Source: CAZFLN01 sp964519905
GTDB taxonomy: Bacteria; Patescibacteriota; Microgenomatia; UBA1400; UBA1396
Direction: 5' to 3'
Length of the DNA stretch: 64,000 bases
Assembly: GCA_964519905.1 (NCBI GenBank)
Contig: CAZFLN010000003.1
Span: forward strand, 13,421 to 77,420
Position numbers and translations under genes: made by a program
Notes under the pieces: generated by a model
Databases searched by the model: none
Told to the model about the DNA's origin: nothing
The model's input: only the letters and a program-made list of their open reading frames with translations
Part shown: piece by piece, positions 42,649 through 51,113 of the stretch
Layout of the letters: each line of letters begins with the position of its first letter
Position numbering within the stretch: the first letter of the stretch is position 1

Positions 42649-44286
42649 TCAATTCTGGAAAAGGTGCAGACTTGGGTTGTTTGGTAGAGCACCGCTTTCT
42701 GCAGAACTGCGATGGTAGATGATCATTTCACTCGTTTCGAGCACGGGTACATAATTTTGATTCATGTAGGTTTTTAGTTCTGGCCAGAGGGACTCTTTTT
42801 TCATTTCAACAATAATTTTTGGTTCTGCCGCGATGACATCTTGGAGTACTTCATCATAGTTCTTGAGATCGTGTATATGGAAGGCTACAGTAAAACGACT
42901 GGCCGGATGACGCTGTGCTTGCGCGTAGAGAGTTGGGTTTGTACCCCAAATAAAAATAGGATCACCAGATGGAACAACACTCTGGATGTATGGCACGAGA
43001 GTTTCATTTTGCGGAACGATTCCGTTGAATCGAGCGCGATACTCAGCTGGTTGGGTGTGTCCAGTGAGAAGTTTCCAGGCGTTTTCGTAGTACTGTCGTG
43101 TGGGATAGTGTCCGAATCCAATAAGCTCAGAGGCTCCCCAGAAAAGAAAGAATGTTACGAGGATTCCCCCTCGAGTTAGCCAGCCGGTGCTTGTCTGAAT
43201 GAACCAACCCACAAGAAGTGCCATTGGTGGCACGACTTGGATCAGATAGTGCGGATAGGGCCGATTGGATAATAGTGCGCCAAACAGCGCCGCAACCAGC
43301 CAGAACATGGTCCAGGCTGGGAGTGCTTGTTTGGGAAACTTCCAAGTCAGAAGCAGTGCCAGGAGGAAACTTGAGATGAGTACCATTGTTTTGCCTGGCA
43401 AACTGAGAAGAAACAGCAAAGCCGGGTTTTGAACTGGCAGTGACCATGTTCCAGTGTAATGGAAGTTGTAGAGCAGTCCAAATTCAAGATACTCTGTCCC
43501 CGCGCCTCGCACCCAGAAATAGAGGATGGAGAGGAGCAGAGGAGTAACGAAACCAGCAGTGAGTGCCAAGCCATGGGCCAAGAGTATTTGCAGATTTTTG
43601 AAAGGTGATTTTTTCCTAGATTTAAGCGAGAGAAGGAACGAAAAAATCACCACACTGCCTATGGCTCCAAGATCCAGAATAGCAGGCACTTTTGTGAGCA
43701 ATGCCAAGCCGACGACTGCTCCAGCAGCACCAAATCTCCAGAGTTGGTACCCAGGCGCAACAGGTGCTTTCTTATTTTCCAGTGTTTTCCACCAGCCAGC
43801 ACGAGCGAGCCACCACATACCAGCCAACAAAAATCCAAGCACAAAGAGTTCCCCATTTGGAATATTTCCTTCCCAGCGAGGCAGACAGGTGGCGAGTACA
43901 AATATTCCAGTTGCGAGCCACGTTCCCCAACGATTCAACCAGCGTTTCGCAAGAAGATAGAAAAAGGTAGTACTTGCCAAGCTCCAGACTATATTGAGCA
44001 CTCGGAACCAAAACTGATCCGGAACCATTGCCAGGTAATAAATAATCGGAGTCTTATGATCAACGATGTCCCTGTACAGAATGGCTCCATTGCGGAGTGC
44101 AGTTCCTATGGTGAGATAGATGGCTTCGTCACCGTACCAGTAGGGCTCTGCTAAGTTGGGGATTCGCAAAAGCAGATTCAGTGCCAGGAATATTAACAAG
44201 GCTTCCTGATTATTCGCCCAGGTATTGAATTGAAGAAATCGAGTTTTGATACTTTGCCACGAAAGAGTGTGTGAGACACGAGACAT
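42649..44286 (-). CDS. GT-C membrane glycosyltransferase (GT39-like)
   Basis: This 545-residue polytopic protein has an EPYWYGDEAIYLTIG segment (about 46-60), the acidic first loop of PMT/ArnT-like enzymes, followed by LYRDIVDHKTPIIYY. About eleven helices are followed by a C-terminal soluble region of about 130 residues. It likely transfers a sugar from polyprenyl phosphate to an extracytoplasmic glycan or protein. I use ATG 44286. It is first in a minus-strand operon with the small membrane protein, the WecA-like enzyme and the UbiA-like enzyme. It lies divergent from tmRNA. Confidence 0.78.
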   Translation of the reverse strand: MSRVSHTLSWQSIKTRFLQFNTWANNQEALLIFLALNLLLRIPNLAEPYWYGDEAIYLTIGTALRNGAILYRDIVDHKTPIIYYLAMVPDQFWFRVLNIVWSLASTTFFYLLAKRWLNRWGTWLATGIFVLATCLPRWEGNIPNGELFVLGFLLAGMWWLARAGWWKTLENKKAPVAPGYQLWRFGAAGAVVGLALLTKVPAILDLGAIGSVVIFSFLLSLKSRKKSPFKNLQILLAHGLALTAGFVTPLLLSILYFWVRGAGTEYLEFGLLYNFHYTGTWSLPVQNPALLFLLSLPGKTMVLISSFLLALLLTWKFPKQALPAWTMFWLVAALFGALLSNRPYPHYLIQVVPPMALLVGWFIQTSTGWLTRGGILVTFFLFWGASELIGFGHYPTRQYYENAWKLLTGHTQPAEYRARFNGIVPQNETLVPYIQSVVPSGDPIFIWGTNPTLYAQAQRHPASRFTVAFHIHDLKNYDEVLQDVIAAEPKIIVEMKKESLWPELKTYMNQNYVPVLETSEMIIYHRSSAESGALPNNPSLHLFQN

Positions 44287-44343
44287 ACACAACAGTGTAC
44301 CAGCTTGCAGAAGAGGCGGAAACTCGAAAAATGACCGAATTTT

Positions 44344-44352
44344 TGGTATAAT
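44344..44352 (+). promoter_or_regulatory. Extended -10 promoter of tmRNA
   Basis: TGGTATAAT matches the extended -10 consensus and lies 43 nt before the mature tmRNA 5' end. The ~35-nt 5' leader would be removed by RNase P. Confidence 0.7.
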
Positions 44353-44394
44353 AAATAGGTGCGAATTTTTGCAATCAGAAATTCACACAGTTCT

Positions 44395-44780
44395 GGGGAT
44401 GCATTGCGTTGACGGAACGAGATCGTGAACAGGAGCATGCCGAATTCTCCCGCGTTATGGGGGAGGCTTTTATCTGCCAATAAGATTTCATCTCTCGTGA
44501 ACCGAGTAGCTACGGCTGTCTTTGGTTCCGAGTCTGCTTACGCTTTCGCGTAAACCAGATGTCGACTCATTCATCGTCTTAGCGTGAGTGAACTCGGCAA
44601 AAACCCAGCTAAGATGCGTGTGTCGTTCTGCCCTTTGAGGAACGCGCACTAAGACACGCATTGGCGCCAAGTGTACGTTGGATCACTCACGACACTTGGT
44701 TTAAGCAAAAGTGATCTGAGCATGGAGTGCCTGTTTATTTTCTCTTTCAGACTCGGGGTCGCTCCCCGACATCTCCACCA
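44395..44780 (+). ncRNA. ssrA: Transfer-messenger RNA (tmRNA)
   Basis: This 386-nt tmRNA rescues stalled ribosomes. The acceptor GGGGATG (44395-44401) pairs with CATCTCC (44770-44776) and includes the G3-U70 pair needed for alanine charging. A discriminator A and encoded CCA end it. Near the 5' end are TTGACGG and GAGCATGCCGA, both highly conserved in tmRNA. The tag reading frame starts at GTG 44497 with second codon AAC and ends at TAA 44551-44553. The predicted peptide is VNRVATAVFGSESAYAFA. The T stem TCGGG/CCCGA holds loop GTCGCTC, where positions 54 and 58 are G and C instead of T and A. No coding gene lies here. Confidence 0.92.
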
Positions 44781-44793
44781 GTTTTTTTGATGT

Positions 44794-45420
44794 TTATGCT
44801 CTTGCCACTGTGAGCGCATATATGTTTCTCACTCCAGCAGCGTTGAGAGCTCGAGCGCACGCACTGAGTGTGGCTCCTGTTGTGTGGACATCGTCTACCA
44901 GGCAAACGGTTTTGTACTGACTGCGTCGTGTACATCGAAACGCGGTGGTAATGTGGTGACGGTGATTTTTATCTTGTCCCGCCTGCGACTGCTGCCAGTG
45001 GGTTCGGTGTAGGAGTGTTGTGTCCGTGGGAATGCCTGATCGACAAGAAAGACGTTCTGCGAGCAGAACTGTCTGATTGAATCCTCGAGCGCGCTGGCGC
45101 TTGGGGTGGAGAGGGACTGGGATGAGTGCTTCTATTTTGTGTTGGTGGAGCCAAGGTTGGCTTTGCTGCGCCAGCGCGTCTCCCAGCGGCTGAGCAAGTA
45201 CTCGTGCTCGTTTGTACTTATAGGTATGGAGGATTTTTGCCATGTGCTCGTCGTACTCACAGAGACTCCAGATTTTTCGCAGACTTGGATGGGCGAGTTT
45301 GGGCAGGACTTCTGGCCGATCACACCAAGACATTCTGCGCCAGCAACGGGCGCAAATCCATTTCCTGAATCGCCCACACCCTTGGCAAAACGGTGGAAAC
45401 AATATATCGAGGATATGCAT
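44794..45420 (-). CDS. comF: ComF family phosphoribosyltransferase
   Basis: This 208-residue protein has an N-terminal double zinc ribbon (FCQGCGRFRKWICARCWRR, four Cys). The type I phosphoribosyltransferase domain has the PRPP loop VCLVDDVHTTGATLSAC (about 172-188) and LIPVPLHPKRQRARGFNQ upstream. ComFC/GntX proteins are linked to DNA uptake, which is plausible in cells that import DNA. The start is ATG 45420, and TTG 45423 is an alternative. The end lies 13 nt from the convergent tmRNA. No other competence gene is in the window. Confidence 0.9.
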   Translation of the reverse strand: MHILDILFPPFCQGCGRFRKWICARCWRRMSWCDRPEVLPKLAHPSLRKIWSLCEYDEHMAKILHTYKYKRARVLAQPLGDALAQQSQPWLHQHKIEALIPVPLHPKRQRARGFNQTVLLAERLSCRSGIPTDTTLLHRTHWQQSQAGQDKNHRHHITTAFRCTRRSQYKTVCLVDDVHTTGATLSACARALNAAGVRNIYALTVARA

Positions 45421-45453
45421 CAATCAGACAGTAGCAGTTAAATCAAACAACAT

Positions 45454-45488
45454 TTGTACAAAATCTCGCTTTCCCCTACAATGACGGA
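45454..45488 (+). promoter_or_regulatory. Full promoter with leaderless geometry, dedA
   Basis: TTGTAC at 45454-45459, a 17-bp spacer, TACAAT at 45477-45482, then 6 nt to ATG 45489. This is the best case in the window where both boxes and the 6-nt gap can be seen together. Confidence 0.65.
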
Positions 45489-46160
45489 ATGGAAGAAATG
45501 CTCGCCCCGCTTATTAATTGGATTGAGTCGCTCGCCACGAGTGTCAGTCTCGAAGTTTTTGTGGTAGTGGGAGCGTTCTTAGAAGAGCTGATTGCTCCGA
45601 TTCCTTCTCCGTTTGTGATGACTACTGCTGCCGTGCTGGCACAAGTCCAAGGGTATACTTGGATGCATCTTGGATTCTTGATCCTGCTCGCCACTGCTGC
45701 CAAAACGCTCTCTACGTACTGTGTGTACGTGATTGCTGATAAAGCAGAAGATGTGGTGATCGGGCGTTTTGGAAAGTATTTTGGCGTTTCCCACGGTCAC
45801 ATTGAAAGTCTTGGCAAGATGTTGACCAAGTCTTGGTGGGATGATGTGCTGCTGCTGATCGCTCGCTCGGTGCCGATTATCCCAACCTTCCCAGTTTCTG
45901 TTGGTGCGGGTGTGATCAAGTACAACGTTCGCTCGTACGTGCTAATGACATTTATTGGAACATTTATTCGAAACATTATTTATCTTTGGGTCGCGTACTT
46001 TGGCTGGAATGGTTTCCAAGCCATTCGCCGAGATCTGTGGGAACACCCACTGTGGCTGGCGATTGGTGTGATTGTTTTGCTCTTGATCTTCATCTGGATT
46101 ATGCGGGCCAAAGATACGCTCTGGGAGCGAATTCTGCGCAGAAATCCGTTTCAAAAGTAG
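45489..46160 (+). CDS. DedA family membrane protein
   Basis: This 223-residue protein has the DedA/VTT landmarks. FLEELIAPIPSPFVMTTAAVL (about 30-50) contains the acidic residue and Pro-rich re-entrant loop. RSVPIIPTFPVSVGAGVIKYNVRSYVLMTFIGTFIRN (about 130-166) contains the conserved Arg and Gly motif. DedA proteins move undecaprenyl phosphate or phospholipids across the membrane, which fits the many polyprenyl-linked pathways in this window. It lacks a ribosome site because the promoter predicts a leaderless mRNA. It ends about 100 bp before tRNA-Ser. Confidence 0.9.
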   Translation: MEEMLAPLINWIESLATSVSLEVFVVVGAFLEELIAPIPSPFVMTTAAVLAQVQGYTWMHLGFLILLATAAKTLSTYCVYVIADKAEDVVIGRFGKYFGVSHGHIESLGKMLTKSWWDDVLLLIARSVPIIPTFPVSVGAGVIKYNVRSYVLMTFIGTFIRNIIYLWVAYFGWNGFQAIRRDLWEHPLWLAIGVIVLLLIFIWIMRAKDTLWERILRRNPFQK

Positions 46161-46214
46161 TGTTTGTTGCGAATTTTTAGCAGAAGATTTTCAGAGAAGG
46201 ATTTTCCGGTCTGA

Positions 46215-46223
46215 TGATACAAT
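46215..46223 (+). promoter_or_regulatory. Extended -10 promoter of tRNA-Ser
   Basis: TGATACAAT is an extended -10 box, 38 nt before the mature 5' end of tRNA-Ser. Confidence 0.55.
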
Positions 46224-46261
46224 ATGACAACACGACAAAGAGTTTTTACTCTTCGTTCCTT

Positions 46262-46348
46262 GGAAGGGTCGCATAGTGGTCGAGTGCGGTAGTCTTGAAA
46301 ACTACTGAGGGTTTACGCTCTCCGTGGGTTCGAATCCCACCCCTTCCG
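46262..46348 (+). tRNA. tRNA-Ser(TGA)
   Basis: This is an 87-nt class II tRNA. The acceptor GGAAGGG pairs with CCCTTCC, the discriminator is G, and the T arm is GTGGG-TTCGAAT-CCCAC. The anticodon stem GTAGT/ACTAC holds loop CTTGAAA with anticodon TGA (serine, UCA codons). The long variable arm typical of tRNA-Ser is present. CCA is only partly encoded (CA). The A+T-rich accessory block starts directly after it. Confidence 0.95.
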
Positions 46349-46478
46349 CAAGTCTTTCTCGCTTTCCCATTCGCTGCTATACATGGAATAATTTGATGTA
46401 TGGTGTACTATATGTTGTAAACTCACATCTCAGTTTTCCTTGTTTTTTTATGTAGTATGTAGAAGAAAAAATTTGTTT

Positions 46479-47309
46479 ATGAAAAATGCACATTTTTTAA
46501 ATGGTCAAATTGTCTCTGAGGATGATCTACAGATATCACCACGAGATTTGGGCTATTCCCGTGGATATGCTGTTTTTGAATTTATGCTTGCTCATAAAGG
46601 TCGTCCGTTTATGCTTGATAAGCATATGGATAGATTGTTTGCTTCTTGTGAGTCAATAGCACTTACTCTACCTTGGTCAAAAGAGCAAATTTCTGAATGG
46701 GTACTAAAAACTCTTGATGCAAATAAGTCTAAAGAAGAAAAAGTTATACGTATCATAATTTCCGGGGGACCATCTGAGACACTTGTTCCTGCAAGTATGC
46801 CCACCATAGTGATGGTGGTTGATTCTCGTCTTGGAGGCCTCCCTGAAGAATATGAAAAGGGCGTTCATGTTTTGCTTTCTGAATTTCAAAGGTATGAGCC
46901 TCAAGCTAAAACAAATAATTATATTGAAGCAGTTCGGCAGTTTAGATCCATACCTAAGGATATTCATGAAGTTATATATCATTCCGAAAATATGGTGCGT
47001 GAAGGAACAAGGTGTAATGTGTTTGCATTGGTAAATGGTACTTTGGTCACTCCTAGAACTGGTATTTTGGAAGGAATCACAAGAAGTGTAATACTTAATG
47101 AATTACAACTGTCCCTACCAGTTGAGACGAGAGATTTTTCTGTAAAAGAATTACTTGAATCTCCAGAAGTATTCATCACTGCAACAAGTAAGGAAGTGAT
47201 GCCAGTAACTAAGCTGAACAACCAACTTGTGGGAGATGGTTTAGTAGGTCCCGTCACCAAAGAGGTAATGAGTAAGTTCCGCGCTTTTTTTGAGTCAGAT
47301 CTTTGGTAG
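46479..47309 (+). CDS. PLP-dependent class IV aminotransferase
   Basis: This 276-residue protein has the fold-type IV pattern (BCAT, D-amino-acid aminotransferase, aminodeoxychorismate lyase). Features are FLNGQIVSEDDLQISPRDLGYSRGYAVFE at the start, RIIISGG, the PLP-binding Lys in KTNNYI (about 147-152), and REGTRCNVFALVNGTLVTP with GILEGITR. It uses PLP to move an amino group between amino and keto acids, or cleaves in the lyase branch. Specificity cannot be read from the sequence. I use ATG 46479. It is convergent with the oxygenase gene, 8 bp away. Confidence 0.88.
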   Translation: MKNAHFLNGQIVSEDDLQISPRDLGYSRGYAVFEFMLAHKGRPFMLDKHMDRLFASCESIALTLPWSKEQISEWVLKTLDANKSKEEKVIRIIISGGPSETLVPASMPTIVMVVDSRLGGLPEEYEKGVHVLLSEFQRYEPQAKTNNYIEAVRQFRSIPKDIHEVIYHSENMVREGTRCNVFALVNGTLVTPRTGILEGITRSVILNELQLSLPVETRDFSVKELLESPEVFITATSKEVMPVTKLNNQLVGDGLVGPVTKEVMSKFRAFFESDLW

Positions 47310-47317
47310 TTTTTTTG

Positions 47318-48130
47318 TTAGGTCCACAAAGATAGTGCCCCATCTTTCAATGTCATGAATGTGTTAAGTGCAAGTCGTGGTTTGTTTGACTTTATTGCTT
47401 CTACTTGGTGAAAATTTCGTGATCGAAACACTACTAAATCTCCCGCTGAGGGCATTACCGTGGCGTGTGGAGTACTATTGAGAAAGTCCTCGGTGAAGCC
47501 ATACGTTCCTTTTTGTCCAATATCATTATTGTGCCCCTCGTCCTCTTGTTTCCAAGGTCGATTGTAGACAGTCAACCCTCCACCTTGAGCGACCATCTGG
47601 AGATATAATACGAGACCAAATTGCTCCTGTGAATCAGATACGCTCCATCCTGGCAGTTGATTTGGAGCATAGTCAAAGTGTAGGGTGCTTTTTGCTCCCA
47701 TAGCTCTAATAAGGCCTGCGAAGTATTGAGCATTTTGCATATCTGGTTCAGTCGCTAGAGAAGTGATGTAACTACGTGAAAAAAGTTCAATAATTCTATT
47801 GATTGGGTTTCGGACGCCTTCAAATATTTCATCTCGAACTCTTGAAGCTTGTGGAGCTGAATCAAAGTACTTTTTCTTACCATCATCTTTATAGTGATAT
47901 TCTGTTGTGCTTATACCAATTCTACCCTGCTGATTTTCTTTGTTTGGGTACCACTGTATTGCTTTTTTTTCCAAATTTTTGATCACTATTTCGAGTTCTT
48001 GTGATAATAAGAATTGACTGATTTGAATAGCTGCAAATTCGTTTGCTGAAAGTGCTGGAAGGAGTGAGGATACTTCAACTGAGTCATCTGCGCCTAATTG
48101 AGCCACGCTCCATTGATTCTCTTTGCTCAT
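47318..48130 (-). CDS. 2-oxoglutarate/Fe(II)-dependent oxygenase
   Basis: This 270-residue protein has the double-stranded beta-helix iron site. His-x-Asp is in STLHFDYAP (about 157-165), the distal His in RNFHQVEAI (about 246-254), and the 2-oxoglutarate-binding Arg in KPRLALNTFM (about 258). GGGLTVYNRPWKQ lies between. Enzymes of this type hydroxylate or desaturate small molecules or protein side chains. The Asp is retained, so it is a hydroxylase-type and not a halogenase-type site. AAAGGAGAT precedes the ATG. It is divergent from the oxidoreductase gene, sharing 123 bp of upstream region. Confidence 0.82.
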   Translation of the reverse strand: MSKENQWSVAQLGADDSVEVSSLLPALSANEFAAIQISQFLLSQELEIVIKNLEKKAIQWYPNKENQQGRIGISTTEYHYKDDGKKKYFDSAPQASRVRDEIFEGVRNPINRIIELFSRSYITSLATEPDMQNAQYFAGLIRAMGAKSTLHFDYAPNQLPGWSVSDSQEQFGLVLYLQMVAQGGGLTVYNRPWKQEDEGHNNDIGQKGTYGFTEDFLNSTPHATVMPSAGDLVVFRSRNFHQVEAIKSNKPRLALNTFMTLKDGALSLWT

Positions 48131-48222
48131 AGTATCTCCTTTTCCTATCTATAATATGTTGTTTATAAATTTGGATCTTATCATGGAAGTTACTTGGAAA
48201 GTAGCGCATACTTGGAATCGTG

Positions 48223-48228
48223 TATAAT
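48223..48228 (+). promoter_or_regulatory. -10 box upstream of the oxidoreductase operon
   Basis: TATAAT lies 25 nt before ATG 48254. The leader has AAAAGGTAC as ribosome site. It probably drives 48254-50328. Confidence 0.5.
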
Positions 48229-48253
48229 TTAGCATCTGGGAAAAGGTACTCAT

Positions 48254-49705
48254 ATGAAAATTGTAAATTTGCTGCTCATTGGACTCGGCCCTCACGCGAG
48301 ACGTATTTATGTCCCCGCTCTTTTCAAATTAGCTAAGGATTTTCCTGTACGACTCATTGTCGCTGTAGACTTGAAAAGCCAAAAAAATTCTATCGAGAAT
48401 TACCTTCAGAATAATGGATATGATTTGGAAATGTTGTATCTTAATCCCTTTGATGTCACTGAAGGAATTCCTGATCGCTCAGAGCAAATGCTAAATTTTT
48501 TGGTTGATAGGTTTGATATACATGGTGTTGTCATATCGACAGAGCCCACTGTTCATAAGTCCTATGCCGAATGGGCCCTTCGAAAAAGGCTACACATTCT
48601 TATGGACAAACCAATTTCTGTGAGGAAGGGTATTAGCGTTGATCAATCTCAAGCAAAGGGTTTGATTGATGACTATAATGAGCTTTTCAAGCTATACAAA
48701 TCTATTCAGAAAGATAAATCAACAATTTTTTCTATAAACGTTCAGAGAAGATATGAGCGAGGCTTCGATAAAGTTCGAGATCTGGTTTCAGAAACAACTC
48801 AAAAGTTTAATGTTCCCGTGACATCTATGCAAATTATGCATGCTGACGGTTCATGGAGATTCCCAAAAGAAATACTCAGCCAACCATCTCATGGTCTCCA
48901 AGATGGATTTGGGAAAGTGTCACATAGTGGATATCACTTGTTTGATATGGCTTGGCAAATCTATCAGTCTAGTCGTGTTCAAAATAAGCAACCTGATCAA
49001 CTAGAAATTTTTTCTTCACCTTTAAATCCTACAGGGCTCGACGTTAACTTGAATGAGAAAGACTATATCAAATATTTTGGATCTAACTATGAACGAACCG
49101 GACTTTCTTCGAAGCAATACTTAGCCAAAGTCTCTGACTATGGTGAGATCGACTCATTTAACATGATCAGACTCCTTAAGGAGGGTGAGAATATTTGTAA
49201 CATCTCTATAAATTTGTTGCATAGTAGTTTTTCAAGACGTTCATGGGCAAAACCCAATGAAGACCTATATAAGGGGAATGGAAGAGTAAAGCATCAGCAA
49301 TTTACAATTCAACAAGGGCCTTTTCAGTGTATCCAAGTTCATAACTATCAATCTAAAGATAAACATGATGTAGATAACTCTAATGAGTTTGAGGTGGGTG
49401 GAAACAATCATTTTGATATATATGTATTCCGTAATGTTGGTATGTTTGGTGAAGGAAATGCCTTCCAGAAAATATCTGCAACGGAATTAGAGGAACGGAC
49501 AGATGATACCGGACTGACAAATGAAAATGCTAAACACCGTGTAATAATAGAATTTATTAATTTTATTCTTGGGCGAATACATTTGAATGATGTGAAATCA
49601 AATATTGACTCCCATGATGTTCCTACGAAGTTAATGAGTGGGGTGTCTCAGTCGAGTGCAAATATTCGTAGTAATAAAAATCCTTTAGTTCGTATCACGA
49701 TATGA
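48254..49705 (+). CDS. Gfo/Idh/MocA-type oxidoreductase-like protein
   Basis: This 483-residue protein has an N-terminal Rossmann segment NLLLIGLGPHARRIYVPALF (about 4-23) and acidic residue in VAVDL. VVISTEPTVHKSYAEWAL and ILMDKPIS correspond to the EKP motif (DKP here). After about residue 180 it departs from typical family members and is longer than usual (~350). YERGFDKVRDL and SHSGYHLFDMAW carry possible catalytic His residues. It probably oxidises or reduces an NAD(P)-dependent small-molecule substrate. It overlaps the following S51 peptidase gene by 4 bp. Confidence 0.78.
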   Translation: MKIVNLLLIGLGPHARRIYVPALFKLAKDFPVRLIVAVDLKSQKNSIENYLQNNGYDLEMLYLNPFDVTEGIPDRSEQMLNFLVDRFDIHGVVISTEPTVHKSYAEWALRKRLHILMDKPISVRKGISVDQSQAKGLIDDYNELFKLYKSIQKDKSTIFSINVQRRYERGFDKVRDLVSETTQKFNVPVTSMQIMHADGSWRFPKEILSQPSHGLQDGFGKVSHSGYHLFDMAWQIYQSSRVQNKQPDQLEIFSSPLNPTGLDVNLNEKDYIKYFGSNYERTGLSSKQYLAKVSDYGEIDSFNMIRLLKEGENICNISINLLHSSFSRRSWAKPNEDLYKGNGRVKHQQFTIQQGPFQCIQVHNYQSKDKHDVDNSNEFEVGGNNHFDIYVFRNVGMFGEGNAFQKISATELEERTDDTGLTNENAKHRVIIEFINFILGRIHLNDVKSNIDSHDVPTKLMSGVSQSSANIRSNKNPLVRITI

Positions 49706-50328
49706 CAGGATCAATTTATCTCATCGGGGGAGGAGAAATTAGAGGTGGGGAAACCCATCTAATCCATGAGAATATTATGTCGCTTGCTCCCAAAGGATCT
49801 ACTCTCGTGTTTTTTGGTTTTGCTGCACAAGATAGTGCTGATTATGCTAATGCTATCAAATCTGTTTTTGGCAAGAAATTTAAAGTTTTAGTTCCTACAA
49901 AAGAAAAAGGTCATGAATATGCTATCAACGCTATTCAATCCTCATCAGTAATATATCTTGGCGGTGGCGATACAGATCTATTGATACGATTATTTTCTGA
50001 GTGGAAGCTTGTTGAACATTTATCAGCTGCAGTCGCAAAAGGTGTTCATGTTGCGGGTATGAGTGCTGGGGCTCAAGCGTTGTCTCATTGGTATATCCAT
50101 GAAGAAGGCGAAAACATGGAAGTAAGAAAGGGTTGGGGTTTTGCTTCTGTCTGCACGCTAGTACATGCTCATCGAGACTCATTCGAAAAGGCCAAATCTG
50201 TATGGGAGAACTTCCCGAGAGAGGATGAGTGTTCTTTTGTGGCGATTGGCGAGAGAGCCGCCTGGTGTATTAACTCATCGGGAAAGCAAAGAATTGGCAG
50301 TGGCAATATTTATGGAGAAGATTCTTAG
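49702..50328 (+). CDS. Peptidase S51 family protein
   Basis: This 208-residue protein has IYLIGGGEIRGGET at the start and VIYLGGGDTDLLIRLF in the middle. The nucleophile elbow GMSAGAQAL (Ser about 116) is followed by a downstream His, as in alpha-aspartyl dipeptidase PepE and cyanophycinase (flavodoxin-like alpha/beta fold). It is compact at the usual PepE length (~220). Its place in an enzyme cluster suggests release of a peptide-like or aspartyl-linked intermediate, which is inference. Translation is coupled to the upstream gene through ATGA. Confidence 0.85.
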   Translation: MTGSIYLIGGGEIRGGETHLIHENIMSLAPKGSTLVFFGFAAQDSADYANAIKSVFGKKFKVLVPTKEKGHEYAINAIQSSSVIYLGGGDTDLLIRLFSEWKLVEHLSAAVAKGVHVAGMSAGAQALSHWYIHEEGENMEVRKGWGFASVCTLVHAHRDSFEKAKSVWENFPREDECSFVAIGERAAWCINSSGKQRIGSGNIYGEDS

Positions 50329-50357
50329 TATTGTTTACCGAGTTAAGGTAACGAACG

Positions 50358-50366
50358 TGATACAAT
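50358..50366 (+). promoter_or_regulatory. Extended -10 promoter before the YqcI/YcgG gene
   Basis: TGATACAAT lies 42 nt before GTG 50409. The leader has a good ribosome site GGGAG. The N-hydroxylase-like and synthetase-like genes may form their own transcript. Confidence 0.5.
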
Positions 50367-50408
50367 GCAATTGTTCTATTAAATCGCTAGGCACCCAAGG
50401 GAGACGCA

Positions 50409-51071
50409 GTGAGTGAAAGAATAAATAACGTCTTTCGAACTGTTCAAGCTGAGACGCAGTGTCCTTTTGCTAAATCAGCCATTATCACATTTGCACGTCC
50501 AATTTCAGCTGAGTTTTCTATACCAGAAGCCGCTCAACAACTTTTTGAAGATCTTGTTGCTTATGTTAAAGAAGGTATTGTAACAGTGCCTGATGGTCTG
50601 GCAGTTGCTCTGCCCAATACGGTGATTGGAGAAGACTTTAAATCCTTAACGTTAGGATTTAAGGCTCTGTACCACGCACTAAAAATACATGATGGATTGA
50701 GCGAAGAGTCTATAACTACCGAGAACATTGAAGATCCAGGCTGGCAACTGACGATAGCCGAACAACGTCTATTTACACTTGTTTTTGGATCGTTGTATCC
50801 TGCTAATAACCCACGTCATATTTCTATAGCGGACACTACTTTTGTATTTTTTCAACCAGTTCAAAGTTTTAGCGATCGAATACCAGCTGATAAGCACAGC
50901 GAAGAATTCAAGAAACTAAAACAGAGTATTCGGACTCGCTTTAGTGAAGCAGGAAGAGCGTATGATGCAGCCATCCATGATGACCCACGAGAAGCTGCGA
51001 AATATCTGTCCCCTCTACATTTAGGCATGCCAGCGGTGGAGTGGTGGAAAAGTGATCGGCCTGAAGAATAG
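50409..51071 (+). CDS. YqcI/YcgG family protein (GntA-like heme N-hydroxylase)
   Basis: This 220-residue protein matches the YqcI/YcgG family (PF08892) along its length. It has CPFAKSAII near residue 18, FKALYHALKIHDG and DPGWQLTIAEQRLFTLVFGSLYP. It then has FVFFQPVQSFSDRI and a terminal IRTRFSEAGRAYD with EWWKSD. The characterised relative GntA hydroxylates a guanidino nitrogen in guanitoxin biosynthesis using heme. By family it is probably a heme-dependent N-oxygenase. The substrate is unknown. Start GTG 50409 follows GGGAG by 6 nt. It lies 42 bp before the synthetase-like gene. Confidence 0.78.
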   Translation: MSERINNVFRTVQAETQCPFAKSAIITFARPISAEFSIPEAAQQLFEDLVAYVKEGIVTVPDGLAVALPNTVIGEDFKSLTLGFKALYHALKIHDGLSEESITTENIEDPGWQLTIAEQRLFTLVFGSLYPANNPRHISIADTTFVFFQPVQSFSDRIPADKHSEEFKKLKQSIRTRFSEAGRAYDAAIHDDPREAAKYLSPLHLGMPAVEWWKSDRPEE

Positions 51072-51113
51072 TTTTATTCAACCTAAAATTTATCAGTAAT
51101 TAAAGGAGTTGTT

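Noticed and set aside
44488..44670. A 60-codon minus-strand open frame with an LVRVP start-like pattern
   Set aside because: It lies entirely inside the tmRNA gene, whose conserved ends, G3-U70 pair and tag frame explain the sequence.
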